The notes under the pieces: generated by a model | The model's database searches: none | The model's input: the letters and a program-made list of their open reading frames with translations, nothing else | What the model was told of the DNA's origin: nothing | Shown: piece after piece, positions 27,355-37,572 of the stretch | How the letters are laid out: each line of letters opens with the position of its first letter | Position numbering within the stretch: position 1 is the first letter of the stretch | Assembly (NCBI RefSeq): GCF_006636205.1 | Contig: NZ_VIGB01000003.1 | Location: forward strand, 1,116,001-1,180,000 | Source of the DNA: Kitasatospora acidiphila | Lineage (GTDB): Bacteria; Actinomycetota; Actinomycetes; Streptomycetales; Streptomycetaceae | Length of the DNA: 64,000 nt | Reading direction: 5' to 3' | Program-made: the position numbers and the translations under genes

Positions 27355-29117
27355 GTACCAGCGCCACAACCGACGCGCGGACCGCCGGCCCGGTGCTCGC
27401 CGCCCTGCTCCGCTGGGCCGAAGAGCTGCCGCTGAGCACCGCGGTCAGCGCACCGGACGGTGCCTTCGACTACGTCCAACTGGCCGATCGCACCCGCCGC
27501 TTGGCCGCCGCCATGGCCACCCGCGGGATCGGTCCCGAGCGCCGGGTGGCGCTGCTGCTCGGCCGTTCGCGCGACAGCCTGGCCGCCCTGCTGGCGGTGT
27601 GGTGGCTGGGTGCCACCGCCGTGCCGCTGGACCCGGGGCACCCCGCGGAGCGCCTGCGCTACATCCTGCGGGACGGCGGCGTGGAACTCGTGGTCACCGC
27701 GCAGGCCCCGGACTGGCTCCCGCCCGAGCTGGCCATCCTGCATCCCGAGCAGCCCGCCCCGGCCGCGCCGGCAGCCCTCCCGGTGCGGCCGTACCCGGAC
27801 GGCGCCGCCTATCTGATCTACACCTCCGGAACCACCGGGCGCCCCAAGGGAGTCGAAGTCACCTACGGCGGCCTCGCGGCCTTCGCCGACGCGCTCGGCG
27901 GGATCGGTCTGCCCAGTACCGGGCTCGGCCTGAACGCCGTCTCGCCGGCCTTCGACGGCTGGCTCTGGTGCTCGCTGCTCTACCTGCTGCACGGCCAGGG
28001 CGTGGCGATGGTCGACCTGACCCTGGAGGCGCCCGCGCACCAGGGCCCGGAGCCGATCCGGGCCGCCGCCGTGCGCACCGTCTCGCTCACCCCGTCGCTG
28101 CTCGCCGCCCACGGCGACCAGGTGACCGGCGCGGAGGTGATCGTGGTCGCCGGGGAGCCCTGCCCACCCGCGCTGGCGGACCGGTTCGCCCCGGGCCGGC
28201 GCTTCCTCAACGTGTACGGGCCGACCGAGGCGACCATCGCGGCCACCTGGTCGGACAGCGTCCGGGGCGACGACGTGCACACCATCGGCCGTCCGCTGCC
28301 CGGCTACCGGGCCTACGTCCTGGACGCCGAGCTGCGCCCGGTGCCGCCGGGGACCGAGGGCGAGCTGTTCCTCGGCGGTCCGGCGCTGGCCCGCGGCTAC
28401 CGCGGGCGGGCCGGGCTCACGGCGGCCCGGTTCATCCCCGATGTGTTCCGGGCGGACGGCTCGCGGATGTACCGGACCGGGGACGTGGTGCGCGAACTCC
28501 CCAGCGGGGAGTTGGAGTACCGGGGTCGCCGGGACGACCAGGTGAAGGTCCGGGGCTTCCGGGTCGAGCTGGGCGAGGTGGAGCGGGCCGCCCGGGAACT
28601 GCCCCAGGTCGCGGCGTCCGCGGCGTTCGTGGTCGGCTCCGGCGACGCCCTCGGGCTGGCCGTGGTGCCGGCGCCCGGCGCGGCCGCGGCGGGCCTGGCC
28701 GAGCGGGTGGCGGCGCACTGCGCCACGCTGCTGCCGGCCGCCGCGGTGCCGCAGACCGTCCAGGTCCGGGACGGCATCCCCACCCTGGCCACCGGCAAGG
28801 CCGACCGGGCCGCACTGGCGAGCGAGGCGGCGTCGGCGCCCGTGGCGGTCGGCACCGGACGGCCGCCCGCCACCGAGCGGGAGCGTGAACTGCTCGCACT
28901 CTGGAGCGAGCTGCTGGACCGTCAGATCGACGGTGCGTCAGCCGACTTCTTCGAGCTCGGCGGCCACTCGCTGCTCGCCGCCCGGATGGTGGCCGAGCTG
29001 CGCCGGCGGACCGGTCTGCCGGTCAGCCTCGGGATGCTGCTGGCCAACCCCACGGCGGCGGCGCTGGCGGCGGAACTCGACGCGCTGGCCACCGCCGAGT
29101 CGGTGGGTGTGCGCTGA
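27351..29117 (+). CDS. Stand-alone NRPS A-T didomain, tryptophan-like specificity
   Basis: A 588-aa adenylation plus carrier protein. The A domain shows YTSGTTGRPKG and TGDVVREL; the T domain shows GGHS with S540. Hand-aligned specificity residues give about D-G-W-S-V-A-V-I-A, most like tryptophan codes. A-T didomains followed by TE, MbtH and P450 genes are the known arrangement for beta-hydroxylating a carrier-bound amino acid, as in nikkomycin and aminocoumarin pathways. It therefore probably loads Trp or chloro-Trp for the P450. It overlaps the ALDH gene by four bases and the thioesterase follows after one base. Confidence 0.87.
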   Translation: MSTSATTDARTAGPVLAALLRWAEELPLSTAVSAPDGAFDYVQLADRTRRLAAAMATRGIGPERRVALLLGRSRDSLAALLAVWWLGATAVPLDPGHPAERLRYILRDGGVELVVTAQAPDWLPPELAILHPEQPAPAAPAALPVRPYPDGAAYLIYTSGTTGRPKGVEVTYGGLAAFADALGGIGLPSTGLGLNAVSPAFDGWLWCSLLYLLHGQGVAMVDLTLEAPAHQGPEPIRAAAVRTVSLTPSLLAAHGDQVTGAEVIVVAGEPCPPALADRFAPGRRFLNVYGPTEATIAATWSDSVRGDDVHTIGRPLPGYRAYVLDAELRPVPPGTEGELFLGGPALARGYRGRAGLTAARFIPDVFRADGSRMYRTGDVVRELPSGELEYRGRRDDQVKVRGFRVELGEVERAARELPQVAASAAFVVGSGDALGLAVVPAPGAAAAGLAERVAAHCATLLPAAAVPQTVQVRDGIPTLATGKADRAALASEAASAPVAVGTGRPPATERERELLALWSELLDRQIDGASADFFELGGHSLLAARMVAELRRRTGLPVSLGMLLANPTAAALAAELDALATAESVGVR

Positions 29118-29118
29118 G

Positions 29119-29877
29119 ATGGGCGGCTCCTGGCTGATGGACTGGCCCGCCCCGCCGGCCGTCCCCGTGCTGCTCTGCGTGCCGCCGGCCGGGGCCGGCT
29201 GCGGACGGTTCCGGTCCTGGCAGCAGACCTTGGCAGGCGTCGCCCAGGTGATCGGCATCCAGCCGCCCGGGCGGGAGAACCGCTGGCTCGACCCGATGCC
29301 GGAGAGCGTGGCCGAGGCCGTCGCTGAGCTGTCGGCCCAGGTCGCCGAGTACGTCGGCCCGGCCCGCCCGGTGGTGGTCTTCGGCCACAGCTTCGGCGGA
29401 CTGCTCGGCTACGAGCTGGCCCGCACCCTCCGGGCCGAGCGCACCGCCCGGGTCACCGCCCTGGTGGTGAGCGCCTGCCGCCCGCCCGCGCACTGGCACG
29501 GGGCCGGACGCGGCATCGCCGAGGACGAGGCCGCACTCAACCGCCTGTTCGACACCGGCGGTCCGGATGTCGCCGCCCTGGACCCGGACACCCGCGAGCT
29601 GCTGCTTGAGGTGCTCCGGCGGGACGCCCGGTTGTCGCTCGGCTACCGCCACGACGGCACCCCGGTGCTGGACGTCCCGATCCACGCCTGGGGCGGCGAC
29701 GGGGACGACACCGTCACCCCGGAGCAGCTGGACGGCTGGCCCCGGTACAGCGAACTCGCCTGCCACCGGCGGCAGTTCCCCGGCGGTCACCATTTCGCCC
29801 TGCACACACCGGAGTTGGTGCTGCCGCTGCTCGCCGAACTGCTCGCCGCCGGATCGACCGCAGGAGGACGGCCATGA
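29119..29877 (+). CDS. Type II thioesterase
   Basis: A 252-aa alpha/beta-hydrolase of the external thioesterase family: FGHSFGGLLGYEL nucleophile elbow with the normal Ser, a late Asp in GGDGDDTVTP and catalytic His in PGGHHFALH. In this gene order it probably releases beta-hydroxy-(chloro)Trp from the A-T protein, as proposed for NikP2-like enzymes, or edits misloaded carriers. The ATG at 29119 is one base after the A-T stop. Its own stop overlaps the MbtH start (ATGA). Confidence 0.88.
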   Translation: MGGSWLMDWPAPPAVPVLLCVPPAGAGCGRFRSWQQTLAGVAQVIGIQPPGRENRWLDPMPESVAEAVAELSAQVAEYVGPARPVVVFGHSFGGLLGYELARTLRAERTARVTALVVSACRPPAHWHGAGRGIAEDEAALNRLFDTGGPDVAALDPDTRELLLEVLRRDARLSLGYRHDGTPVLDVPIHAWGGDGDDTVTPEQLDGWPRYSELACHRRQFPGGHHFALHTPELVLPLLAELLAAGSTAGGRP

Positions 29878-30074
29878 CCAGCACCGACGCACCGCGCTAC
29901 CGCGTCCTGACCAACCACGAGGGGCAGCACGCCCTGCTCCCGGCCACCGTGCCCGTCCCGGCCCGGTGGTCCGACACCGGATTCCTCGGTACCGAAGCCG
30001 AATGCATCGACCACGTCGACGCGCGGTGGACCGACCTGCGTCCGCTGAGCCTGCGGCGAGCCCTGGAGGAGTGA
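29874..30074 (+). CDS. MbtH-like protein
   Basis: A 66-aa MbtH-family protein with the conserved pattern RYRVLTNHEGQHALLP, P-ARW, GFLGTEAECIDHVDARWTDLRP. It binds A domains and is often essential for their folding and activity. The probable partner is the A-T protein two genes upstream. There is a four-base overlap with the thioesterase gene and a two-base gap to the P450. Confidence 0.93.
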   Translation: MTSTDAPRYRVLTNHEGQHALLPATVPVPARWSDTGFLGTEAECIDHVDARWTDLRPLSLRRALEE

Positions 30075-30076
30075 CC

Positions 30077-31285
30077 ATGCACATCGACCTGCTGGACCCG
30101 GGTCCGTTCAGCCGCAACGAGTTCTGGCCCGTCTTCGCCTGGCTGCGGGCGAACGCCCCGGTCCACCGGCACCCGGAGCCGCAGGGCCCCGGCTTCTGGG
30201 TGCTGAGCCGGTACCGGGACATCGTCCAGGTGTACGGCGACAGCGACACCTTCAGCTCCCGGCACGGGATGCGGCTCGGCAGCGATCCGGCCGCGGTGGC
30301 CTCGGTCGCGCAGCAGATGCTGATCGTCTCCGACCCGCCCGAGCACACCAACGTCAAGCGAGCGCTGAGCAAGGCCTTCGGGCCGGCCCAACTGCCGAAG
30401 CTGGAACGGATGGTGGCCCAGGTGGTGGGCGACCTGGTGGCCGAGGCGGTGGACCGCGCCGAGTTCGACTTCATCGAGCTCGCCAAGCAGCTGCCCAACC
30501 GGGTGGTGTGCGCCATGATGGGCATTCCGCGCGGCGACTGGTCCTGGATCGGCGACCTCACCACCGAGGCCTTCGACTCACCGGACGAGGTGGTCCGCAG
30601 CCACGCGCACTCCGAGATCTTCCTGTACTTCATCGAACTGCTGCGGCAGCGCCGCGCCGACCCGGGCGACGACCTGATCAGCCAGATCGCCTTCGACGTC
30701 CCGGTGCAGGAGTCCGGCACCGAACGGATGCTCACCGACGAGGAGATCGTCTTCAACTGCAACGGCATCCTCTCCGGGGCCAACGAGACCACCCGCTACT
30801 CGGCCGCCGGCGCGGTCAACATGTTCGCCCGACTGCCCGACCAGTGGGCGCTGCTGCGCCGACTGGGCCCGGCCGGGATCGATTCGGCGGTGGAGGAGAT
30901 CCTGCGCTGGACCACGCCGGGCGTGCACGCGCTGCGCACCGCGACCCGCGACACCGAGATCGCGGGCGTCCCCATCGCGGCCGGCGACCAGGTCACGCTG
31001 TGGAACGTCTCGGCCAACCGGGACGAGGAACTCTTCGACCACCCCGAGCAGTTCCGGGTGGACCGGCGTCCCAACCGCCACATCGCCTTCGGCCACGGCC
31101 GGCACCTGTGCCTGGGTGCCCGGCTGGCCCGACTGGAGCTCTCCGCCCTGCTCGGCGAACTGCTGGCCCACCTCGACGGGTTCGAGCTGACCGGCCCGGC
31201 GCTGTTCAACGCGTCCAACTTCACCTGGGGAGTCCGCAGCCTGCCCGTCCGGCTGCTCCGCGCGCCCGCCGTAACCGGGGCATGA
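30077..31285 (+). CDS. Cytochrome P450, probable beta-hydroxylase of carrier-bound (chloro)tryptophan
   Basis: A 402-aa bacterial class I P450. The I-helix is ILSGANETTRY, ExxR is present (EEILR), and the haem loop is FGHGRHLCLGARLA. The genetic setting (A-T, TE, MbtH, P450) is that of NikQ/NovI-type beta-hydroxylases acting on aminoacyl-S-carrier. It could instead hydroxylate the indole ring, as the fmo product is a hydroxy-chloroindole. No ferredoxin gene is adjacent. ATG at 30077 follows GGAGGAGTG. Confidence 0.88.
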   Translation: MHIDLLDPGPFSRNEFWPVFAWLRANAPVHRHPEPQGPGFWVLSRYRDIVQVYGDSDTFSSRHGMRLGSDPAAVASVAQQMLIVSDPPEHTNVKRALSKAFGPAQLPKLERMVAQVVGDLVAEAVDRAEFDFIELAKQLPNRVVCAMMGIPRGDWSWIGDLTTEAFDSPDEVVRSHAHSEIFLYFIELLRQRRADPGDDLISQIAFDVPVQESGTERMLTDEEIVFNCNGILSGANETTRYSAAGAVNMFARLPDQWALLRRLGPAGIDSAVEEILRWTTPGVHALRTATRDTEIAGVPIAAGDQVTLWNVSANRDEELFDHPEQFRVDRRPNRHIAFGHGRHLCLGARLARLELSALLGELLAHLDGFELTGPALFNASNFTWGVRSLPVRLLRAPAVTGA

Positions 31286-31348
31286 CTGCGCACCGCTTGA
31301 CTCATAAGCGCCAATCAACAAGAGCCACAAGCCAGTTGGAGGACTCAC

Positions 31349-32941
31349 GTGAGCAACCGCATCAACAAGGTCGTCATTCTGGGCGGCGGCACCGCGGGCT
31401 GGATGACCGCGGCCTACCTCGGCAAAGCCCTGCAGGGCACCGTGGACATCACGGTGCTGGAGGCCCCGACGATCCCCCGGATCGGGGTCGGCGAGGCCAC
31501 CGTACCCAACCTGCAGCGCGCGTTCTTCGACTTCCTCGGCATCCCGGAGGACGAGTGGATGCGCGAGTGCAACGCCAGCTTCAAGGTGGCGGTCAAGTTC
31601 CTCAACTGGCGCACCCCCGGCCCCGGCCAGGCCACCGCCCGGAGCTACCAGGGCCGTCCCGACCACTTCTTCCACCCGTTCGGGCTGCTGCCCTCGCACG
31701 ACAACGTGCCGCTGTCGCACTACTGGGAGTACCGCCGGCTCCAGGGCGAGACCGACGAGCCCTTCGACTACGCCTGCTTCACCGACACCGCGGTGATGGA
31801 CGGCAACCTCGCCCCCCGGTATCCGGACGGCCGCAAGGCCGTCAACTACGCCTGGCACTTCGACGCCGCGCTGGTCGCCGACTACCTGCGCCGGTTCGCC
31901 ACGGACAAGCAGGGCGTGCACCACCTCTCCGACGAGATGACCGACGTGCTCAAGGACGGCCGGGGGTTCATCACCGGACTGCGCACCAAGGCGGGCCGGC
32001 TGGTCGAGGGCGACCTGTTCGTGGACTGCTCCGGCTTCCGCGGCCTGCTGATCAACCAGGCGATGGCCGAGCCGTTCCTCGACATGAGCGACCACCTGCT
32101 GTGCGACAGCGCGGTGGCCACCGCCGTCCCGCACGACGACGAGGCCAACGGGGTGGAGCCGTACACCTCGTCGATCGCGATGCGCCACGGTTGGAGCTGG
32201 AAGATCCCGATGCCCGGCCGGTTCGGCAGCGGCTACGTGTACTCCAGCAAGTTCACCGAACAGGGCGAGGCCACCGAGGAGTTCTGCCGGATGTGGGGCC
32301 TCGACTCGAACGCCAAGTTCAACCACATCCGGTTCCGGGTCGGCCGCAACCGGCGGGCCTGGGTCAAGAACTGCGTCAGCGTGGGCCTCGCCTCCTGCTT
32401 CCTGGAGCCGCTGGAGTCCACCGGGATCTACTTCACCTACGCCGCGATCCACCAGCTCGCCAAGCACTTCCCGGACCGGGGCTTCGACCAGACCCTGGTG
32501 GACCGCTTCAACCGCGAGATCCAGGAGATGTTCGACGACACCCGGGACTTCCTGCAGGCGCACTTCTACCTCGCACCCCGGACGGACTCGGAATTCTGGC
32601 GCGCCAACAAGGAGTTGGCCCTGCCGGACAACATCCGGGAGAAGATCGCCATGTTCCGGGCCGGGGTGCCGATCAACCCGCCGGCCACCGACGAGTCAAA
32701 CTACTACGGCAACTTCGACGCCGAGTTCCGCAACTTCTGGACCAACGGCAGCTACTACTGCATCTTCAGCGGCCTCGGCCTGAGCCCGGACCACCCGCTG
32801 CCCGCGCTGACCTACCGCCCGGAGTCGGTCCAGGGCAGCCAGCGGCTCTTCGACCGGGTGAAGCAGCGGCAGCGGGAGCTCACCGAGACCCTGCCGACCA
32901 ACCTCGAGTACCTCAAGCAGCTGCACGGGACCCGGCCGTGA
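31349..32941 (+). CDS. FAD-dependent tryptophan halogenase (RebH/PrnA type)
   Basis: A 530-aa flavin-dependent halogenase. The FAD motif is GGGTAGWM, the WxWxIP motif reads GWSWKIP, and the catalytic Lys is K79 in [10 protein letters not shown], the same number as in PrnA and RebH. Length and many segments ([38 protein letters not shown]) look closer to RebH-type 7-halogenases than to PyrH. The exact ring position cannot be settled by eye. It uses FADH2 from the coupled flavin reductase, whose GTG overlaps the halogenase stop (GTGA). GTG at 31349 follows TTGGAGG. Confidence 0.92.
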   Translation: MSNRINKVVILGGGTAGWMTAAYLGKALQGTVDITVLEAPTIPRIGVGEATVPNLQRAFFDFLGIPEDEWMRECNASFKVAVKFLNWRTPGPGQATARSYQGRPDHFFHPFGLLPSHDNVPLSHYWEYRRLQGETDEPFDYACFTDTAVMDGNLAPRYPDGRKAVNYAWHFDAALVADYLRRFATDKQGVHHLSDEMTDVLKDGRGFITGLRTKAGRLVEGDLFVDCSGFRGLLINQAMAEPFLDMSDHLLCDSAVATAVPHDDEANGVEPYTSSIAMRHGWSWKIPMPGRFGSGYVYSSKFTEQGEATEEFCRMWGLDSNAKFNHIRFRVGRNRRAWVKNCVSVGLASCFLEPLESTGIYFTYAAIHQLAKHFPDRGFDQTLVDRFNREIQEMFDDTRDFLQAHFYLAPRTDSEFWRANKELALPDNIREKIAMFRAGVPINPPATDESNYYGNFDAEFRNFWTNGSYYCIFSGLGLSPDHPLPALTYRPESVQGSQRLFDRVKQRQRELTETLPTNLEYLKQLHGTRP

Positions 32942-33453
32942 GCTGGGACCAGGCCGCGGCCACGCCCCAGGCGTTCAGATCCTGGATGAGCTGGTACCCG
33001 ACCGGGGTCACGGTGGTCACCACCGCGGACCGCGCCGGGAAGCCGTACGGCATGACCTGCTCCTCGCTCACCAGCGTCGCCCTGGAGCCGCCGACCCTCG
33101 CCGTCTGCCTGCGCACCGACGCGCTGACCTGGCGGGTGATCGAGCAGCGCGGGGCGTTCGCGGTCAACCTGCTGCACGACGACGCCCAGCGGGCGGCCGA
33201 GCTGTTCGCCTCCCCGGTCGCCGACCGCTTCGCCGAGGTGGACTGGCGTCCCTCGGCCACCGGCCTGCCGCAGCTGGCCGGTGAAGCGTTCGGCTACGCC
33301 GAGTGCGAGGTGTCGGGCACCGCCGAGGTCGGCGACCACACCGTCGTCCTGGGCCGGGTGACCCGTCTGCAGGGTGGCGGCGGCTTCCCGCTGCTCCACC
33401 GCCACCGGTCCTACGGGACCTGGCTCGCCCGTCCGGTCGCCAACGCCATCTGA
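32938..33453 (+). CDS. Flavin reductase, halogenase partner
   Basis: A 171-aa HpaC/RebF-like flavin reductase domain protein: [53 protein letters not shown]. It reduces FAD with NAD(P)H for the upstream halogenase, to which it is translationally coupled by a four-base overlap. Confidence 0.9.
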   Translation: MSWDQAAATPQAFRSWMSWYPTGVTVVTTADRAGKPYGMTCSSLTSVALEPPTLAVCLRTDALTWRVIEQRGAFAVNLLHDDAQRAAELFASPVADRFAEVDWRPSATGLPQLAGEAFGYAECEVSGTAEVGDHTVVLGRVTRLQGGGGFPLLHRHRSYGTWLARPVANAI

Positions 33454-33523
33454 CCCCCGTGGGCCGGGCACCCCGCCGAGGGGTGGCCGGCCCGCGTCCG
33501 AAGACCGCCAAGGAGGTCATACC

Positions 33524-36500
33524 GTGACCGATACCGTGCTCCCTAGCCCGGACTCCGCCGTGCGGCCGGCCGCGGAGTGGAACCGCACCGAGGCCGTCTG
33601 GCCCACCGCCGCCTACCCCGAACTCCTCGCCGAGCAGACCGCCCGCACCCCGGACGCGCCTGCCGTGGTGCAGGGCGCGCGCGTCCTCAGCTACCGGGAA
33701 CTCGCCGCCGAGACCGACCGGTTGGCCGCACTGCTGCAGACCGTGGGCGCGGCGCCGGGCCACCGGATCGGGCTCTGCTACCCCCGCGGCGCCGACTACC
33801 TGATCGGCGCGGTCGCCATCCTCAAGACCGGCGCCGCCATCGTGGCCCTCGACCCGGTGAACCCGGACGAGCGGCTCGCCTTCATGCTGCGGGACGCCGC
33901 ACCGCTGGCCGTGCTGGCGCCCGCCCCGGTGGCGGACCGGCTGCCCGGCGGCTGCCCGGTCCTCGATGTGGGCACGGACCTGGCGGTACCGGGGACCAGG
34001 CCCGCACCCGTCCCGCTGACCGCCGACACGGTGAGCCACCTGATCTACACCTCCGGCTCGACCGGCACCCCGAAGGCCGTGCTGGAGCGGCACGGCGCGA
34101 TCGTCAACCTGGTGCACTGGACCCGACGGGCGTACGGGGTCCGCCCGGGCGACCGCGCCTCCTGGCTGTCCACGCCCGGGTTCGCGGTGCAGATCATGGA
34201 GTGGCTGCCCTACCTGGCGATCGGTGCCGCGGTGCACGTCCCCGAGGCGGGCCAGGCGCAGACGCCCGAGCAGATCCGGGACTGGCTGGTCGGCGCGGGC
34301 ATCACGCACACCATGCTGGTCGCGGCCCTGGCCGAGCGCGCCTGGGGGCTCGACTGGCCGGCCGACACGGCGCTGCGGATCATGGTCACCACCGCCGAGC
34401 GGGTGCACAGCTGGCCGCCGGGCGACCTGCCGTTCACCGTGGTGATGACCTACGGCACCACCGAGACCACCAATGTGCTGTCCTGCCTGGACCTCGGCGC
34501 GGGCATCGACTTCACGACCCGGGCCACCGACCCGGCGGTGCGCGCCGAGCGTCCCGTTCCGGTCGGCCGTCCGATCGCCAACCTGCGGGTCCACCTGCTG
34601 GACGAGCAGGACCGCCCGGTGCCGGTGGGGGAGGTCGGCCGGCTGCACGTGGCCGGTGCCGGGCTGGCGCTCGGCTACCACGACCGGCCCGAGCTCACCA
34701 CGGCGAAGTTCCGCCGCAACCCCGCCCCCGAACTGGGCGAGGAGGTCCTCTACGACACCGGCGACCTGGCCCGCTACCGGCCGGACGGCGCCGTGGAACT
34801 CCTCGGGCGGGGCGACGCCCAGGTCAAGGTCCGCGGCTTCCGGGTGGAGCTCGGCGAGGTGGAGACCGTGGTCGCCCGGCTGGCCGGGGTGCGCGAGGCC
34901 GTGGTGCTGGCCCACGAGGAGGCACCGGGCGACCTGCGGCTGATCGCGTACGTCGCCGCCGAGCCGGACGGCGCGCTGGAGCCCGGTGACATCCGGGCCC
35001 GGGTGGCCCGCCACCTGCCGTACTACATGGTGCCCAGCGCCGTGCTGGTGGTGGCGGCGCTACCCAGGCTGGCCAACGGCAAGGTGGACCGCAAGCAGCT
35101 GCCGCCGCCCCCGCAGGCCCGGGAGGCCGTGCAGACCGGCTATGCCGCGCCGCGCGACGAACTCGAGGACGGGCTGTGCCGGATCTGGTCCGCACTGTTC
35201 CGCGCGCCGCAGATCGGCATCCACGACAACTTCTTCGAGCTGGGCGGGCATTCGCTGCTCGCCTTCCAGCTGATCGACGCCGTCCGGCGCGGCTACGCCA
35301 CCGAGCTGAGCCTTCCGGACCTGTCCGCGCACCCGACCGTGGCCGAGCTGGCCGAGCTGATCGCCTCCGGGCGGCGGACCGGCACCGCGGCGTTCGCCGG
35401 CCTGCCGCCGATCACGCCCGACCCGGAGCACCGCTTCGACCCGTTCCCGCTGACGGAGAGCCAGCAGGCGATGTGGATCGGGCGCGGCGGCCTGGTCGAG
35501 CTCGGAAACGTGGGCTGCCACGGCTACTTCGAGTGGGAGAGCCAGGACTTCCGGCCGGACCGGTTCGCCCTGGCGTGGCGGCGGCTGGTCGAGCGGCACG
35601 ACGCGCTGCGCACCGTGATCAACCCCGACGGCACCCAGCAGGTGCTGGTCAGCCCGCCGGACTACGCGATCGAGTCGCTCGACCTCACCGGGCACAGCGA
35701 GGAGGACGCCGGGCAGCGGCTCGCCGCGCTGCGCGAGCGGCTCTCGCACCAGGTGCTGGACAGCGACCGGTGGCCGCTGTTCGACGTCCGGGTGAGCCTG
35801 CTGCCCACGGTCGCCGAGGGCGCGCTGCGGGCCCGGATCCACCTGAGCCTGGACTTCCTGATCGCCGACGCCTGGAGCTACTTCCAGGTGCTGATCCCGG
35901 ATCTGATCGCCCTCTACGAGGACCCGGACGCCGAACTGCCGCCGTTGGAGCTGACATTCCGGGACTACGTACTGGGCACCCAGGTCGGCATCCGGGAGAC
36001 CGAGCTGTACCGCCGCTCGCAGTGGTACTGGAAGGACCGCCTCGCCACCCTGCCGCCGGCACCGGCGCTGCCGGAGCGCGCGGCCGGCCCGGACGGCGCG
36101 GACGGCGGGCCGGTGCGGTTCCAACGCCGCAGCCACGTCCTGGAGTCGCAGCAGTGGCGGCTGGTCCAGCAGCACGCGAACGAGCTGGAGGTCACCCCGT
36201 CCGGCGCCCTGGCCGCGGCGTTCGCGGAGGTGCTGAGCGCCTGGAGCGGGCAGTCCCGGTTCACCATCAACTTCCCGCTGTTCAACCGGCTTCCGCTGCA
36301 TCCGCAGGTCAACTCGCTGCTCGGCGACACCACCACGACACTGCTGCTGGCCGTGGAACGCACCGAGCCGACCTTCGCGGGACGGGCGCAGGAGCTGCAG
36401 CGCCGGCTCTGGGCGGACCTGGAACACCGCTACTTCAGCGGCGTCCAGGTGCTGCGGGAGCTCACCAAACTGCGCGGCAGCCTGGCTCCGGCGATGCCGA

Positions 36501-37558
36501 TCGTGATGACCAGCCTGGCCGGCCATCCGGCCGGGCTCACCGAGACCGCCCTCGGCGTGCCGGTGTACGGCATCTCCCAGACCCCGCAGGTCTCGCTGGA
36601 CTTCCAGGTCTTCGAGCGCTCCGGCGGGCTGGCCTTCAACTGGGACTACCTCCCCTCGCTCTACCCCGACGGCCTGATCGAGGAGATGTTCGACGCCTTC
36701 GTCTCGCTGCTGGAGGGGTTGGCCGATCCGCGCGCCTGGCAGCGCGAGGAGTTCGGGCTGCTGCCGTCGGTGGTCGGCGCGGGCGCCCTGCTCGCCACCA
36801 CCGCGCCGGTTGCCGGGCCGCCCGCCGAGCGTGACACCTCCGACGCCTGGGAGGCGTACTGGGCCGGCATCGAGCGGACCGGGCGCGGCGGCGACGTGCT
36901 GTGGGATGCGGACGATCCCGAGGAGCTGGCCTGGTGCGCCGCGGTGGCGGAGCGCTACTTCCGGCCGGGCCTGCCGGTCATCGACCTGGGCTGCGGCAAC
37001 GGCCGGTACAGCCGGGCCCTCGCCGAGAGCTACCCGCGGGTGGTCGGCGTGGACGTGTCGCGCAGCGCGATCGAGCACGCGATCGCCGAGGGCGCCGGCC
37101 TGGACAACGTCTCCTACCACGCCCTCGACATGACGGACCGCCGGCAGGCGGCGGACCTGGGTTCCGGGCCGTACAACATCTTCGTGCGCGGTGTCCTCCA
37201 CATCCTGGACGACGCCGGACGGGCGGCCCTGGCCGAGGTGGTCGAGGAACTGCTCGGGCCGGACGGGGTGCTGATCGTGCACGAGCCCGACTACTCGGCC
37301 GGCTCCTTCGGTTACGTCGGCTTCGTCGGCGGCAGCAAGGGCCGGGCGGCCGACCTGGTCGGTCCGCTGGAGGCGGCCGGCGTGCGGCACTCCGCCACGT
37401 TCGCCTCGGCGGAGCTGCGCCGGTTCTTCCCCGGCGACCGCTGGGAGGTGCTGGCCGACGAGGAGGTCACGCTGCACGCCATCGACCCGCGGACCGACGC
37501 CGGAGCGCTGCGGCTGCCCGGCCACTTCGCGGTCCTGCGGCGGACCCGCGGCAAATGA
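33524..37558 (+). CDS. NRPS, A-T-Cy-MT; aryl-acid loading module
   Basis: A 1344-aa protein. The A domain (~15-510) has YTSGSTGTPKA, but the specificity pocket begins FAVQ, with Ala221 where amino-acid A domains keep Asp235. The T domain has GGHS with S577. The Cy domain (~635-1080) has D777-x4-D782-x2-S785. A C-terminal SAM methyltransferase (~1110-1344) has motif I DLGCGNGRYS. Loss of the amine-binding Asp predicts a substrate with no alpha-amino group, fitting an indole-3-carboxylic acid starter. The Cy domain would act with the Cy-A-T protein. GTG at 33524 follows AAGGAGG. Confidence 0.88.
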   Translation: MTDTVLPSPDSAVRPAAEWNRTEAVWPTAAYPELLAEQTARTPDAPAVVQGARVLSYRELAAETDRLAALLQTVGAAPGHRIGLCYPRGADYLIGAVAILKTGAAIVALDPVNPDERLAFMLRDAAPLAVLAPAPVADRLPGGCPVLDVGTDLAVPGTRPAPVPLTADTVSHLIYTSGSTGTPKAVLERHGAIVNLVHWTRRAYGVRPGDRASWLSTPGFAVQIMEWLPYLAIGAAVHVPEAGQAQTPEQIRDWLVGAGITHTMLVAALAERAWGLDWPADTALRIMVTTAERVHSWPPGDLPFTVVMTYGTTETTNVLSCLDLGAGIDFTTRATDPAVRAERPVPVGRPIANLRVHLLDEQDRPVPVGEVGRLHVAGAGLALGYHDRPELTTAKFRRNPAPELGEEVLYDTGDLARYRPDGAVELLGRGDAQVKVRGFRVELGEVETVVARLAGVREAVVLAHEEAPGDLRLIAYVAAEPDGALEPGDIRARVARHLPYYMVPSAVLVVAALPRLANGKVDRKQLPPPPQAREAVQTGYAAPRDELEDGLCRIWSALFRAPQIGIHDNFFELGGHSLLAFQLIDAVRRGYATELSLPDLSAHPTVAELAELIASGRRTGTAAFAGLPPITPDPEHRFDPFPLTESQQAMWIGRGGLVELGNVGCHGYFEWESQDFRPDRFALAWRRLVERHDALRTVINPDGTQQVLVSPPDYAIESLDLTGHSEEDAGQRLAALRERLSHQVLDSDRWPLFDVRVSLLPTVAEGALRARIHLSLDFLIADAWSYFQVLIPDLIALYEDPDAELPPLELTFRDYVLGTQVGIRETELYRRSQWYWKDRLATLPPAPALPERAAGPDGADGGPVRFQRRSHVLESQQWRLVQQHANELEVTPSGALAAAFAEVLSAWSGQSRFTINFPLFNRLPLHPQVNSLLGDTTTTLLLAVERTEPTFAGRAQELQRRLWADLEHRYFSGVQVLRELTKLRGSLAPAMPIVMTSLAGHPAGLTETALGVPVYGISQTPQVSLDFQVFERSGGLAFNWDYLPSLYPDGLIEEMFDAFVSLLEGLADPRAWQREEFGLLPSVVGAGALLATTAPVAGPPAERDTSDAWEAYWAGIERTGRGGDVLWDADDPEELAWCAAVAERYFRPGLPVIDLGCGNGRYSRALAESYPRVVGVDVSRSAIEHAIAEGAGLDNVSYHALDMTDRRQAADLGSGPYNIFVRGVLHILDDAGRAALAEVVEELLGPDGVLIVHEPDYSAGSFGYVGFVGGSKGRAADLVGPLEAAGVRHSATFASAELRRFFPGDRWEVLADEEVTLHAIDPRTDAGALRLPGHFAVLRRTRGK

Positions 37559-37572
37559 GCGGATCCCCGGCC

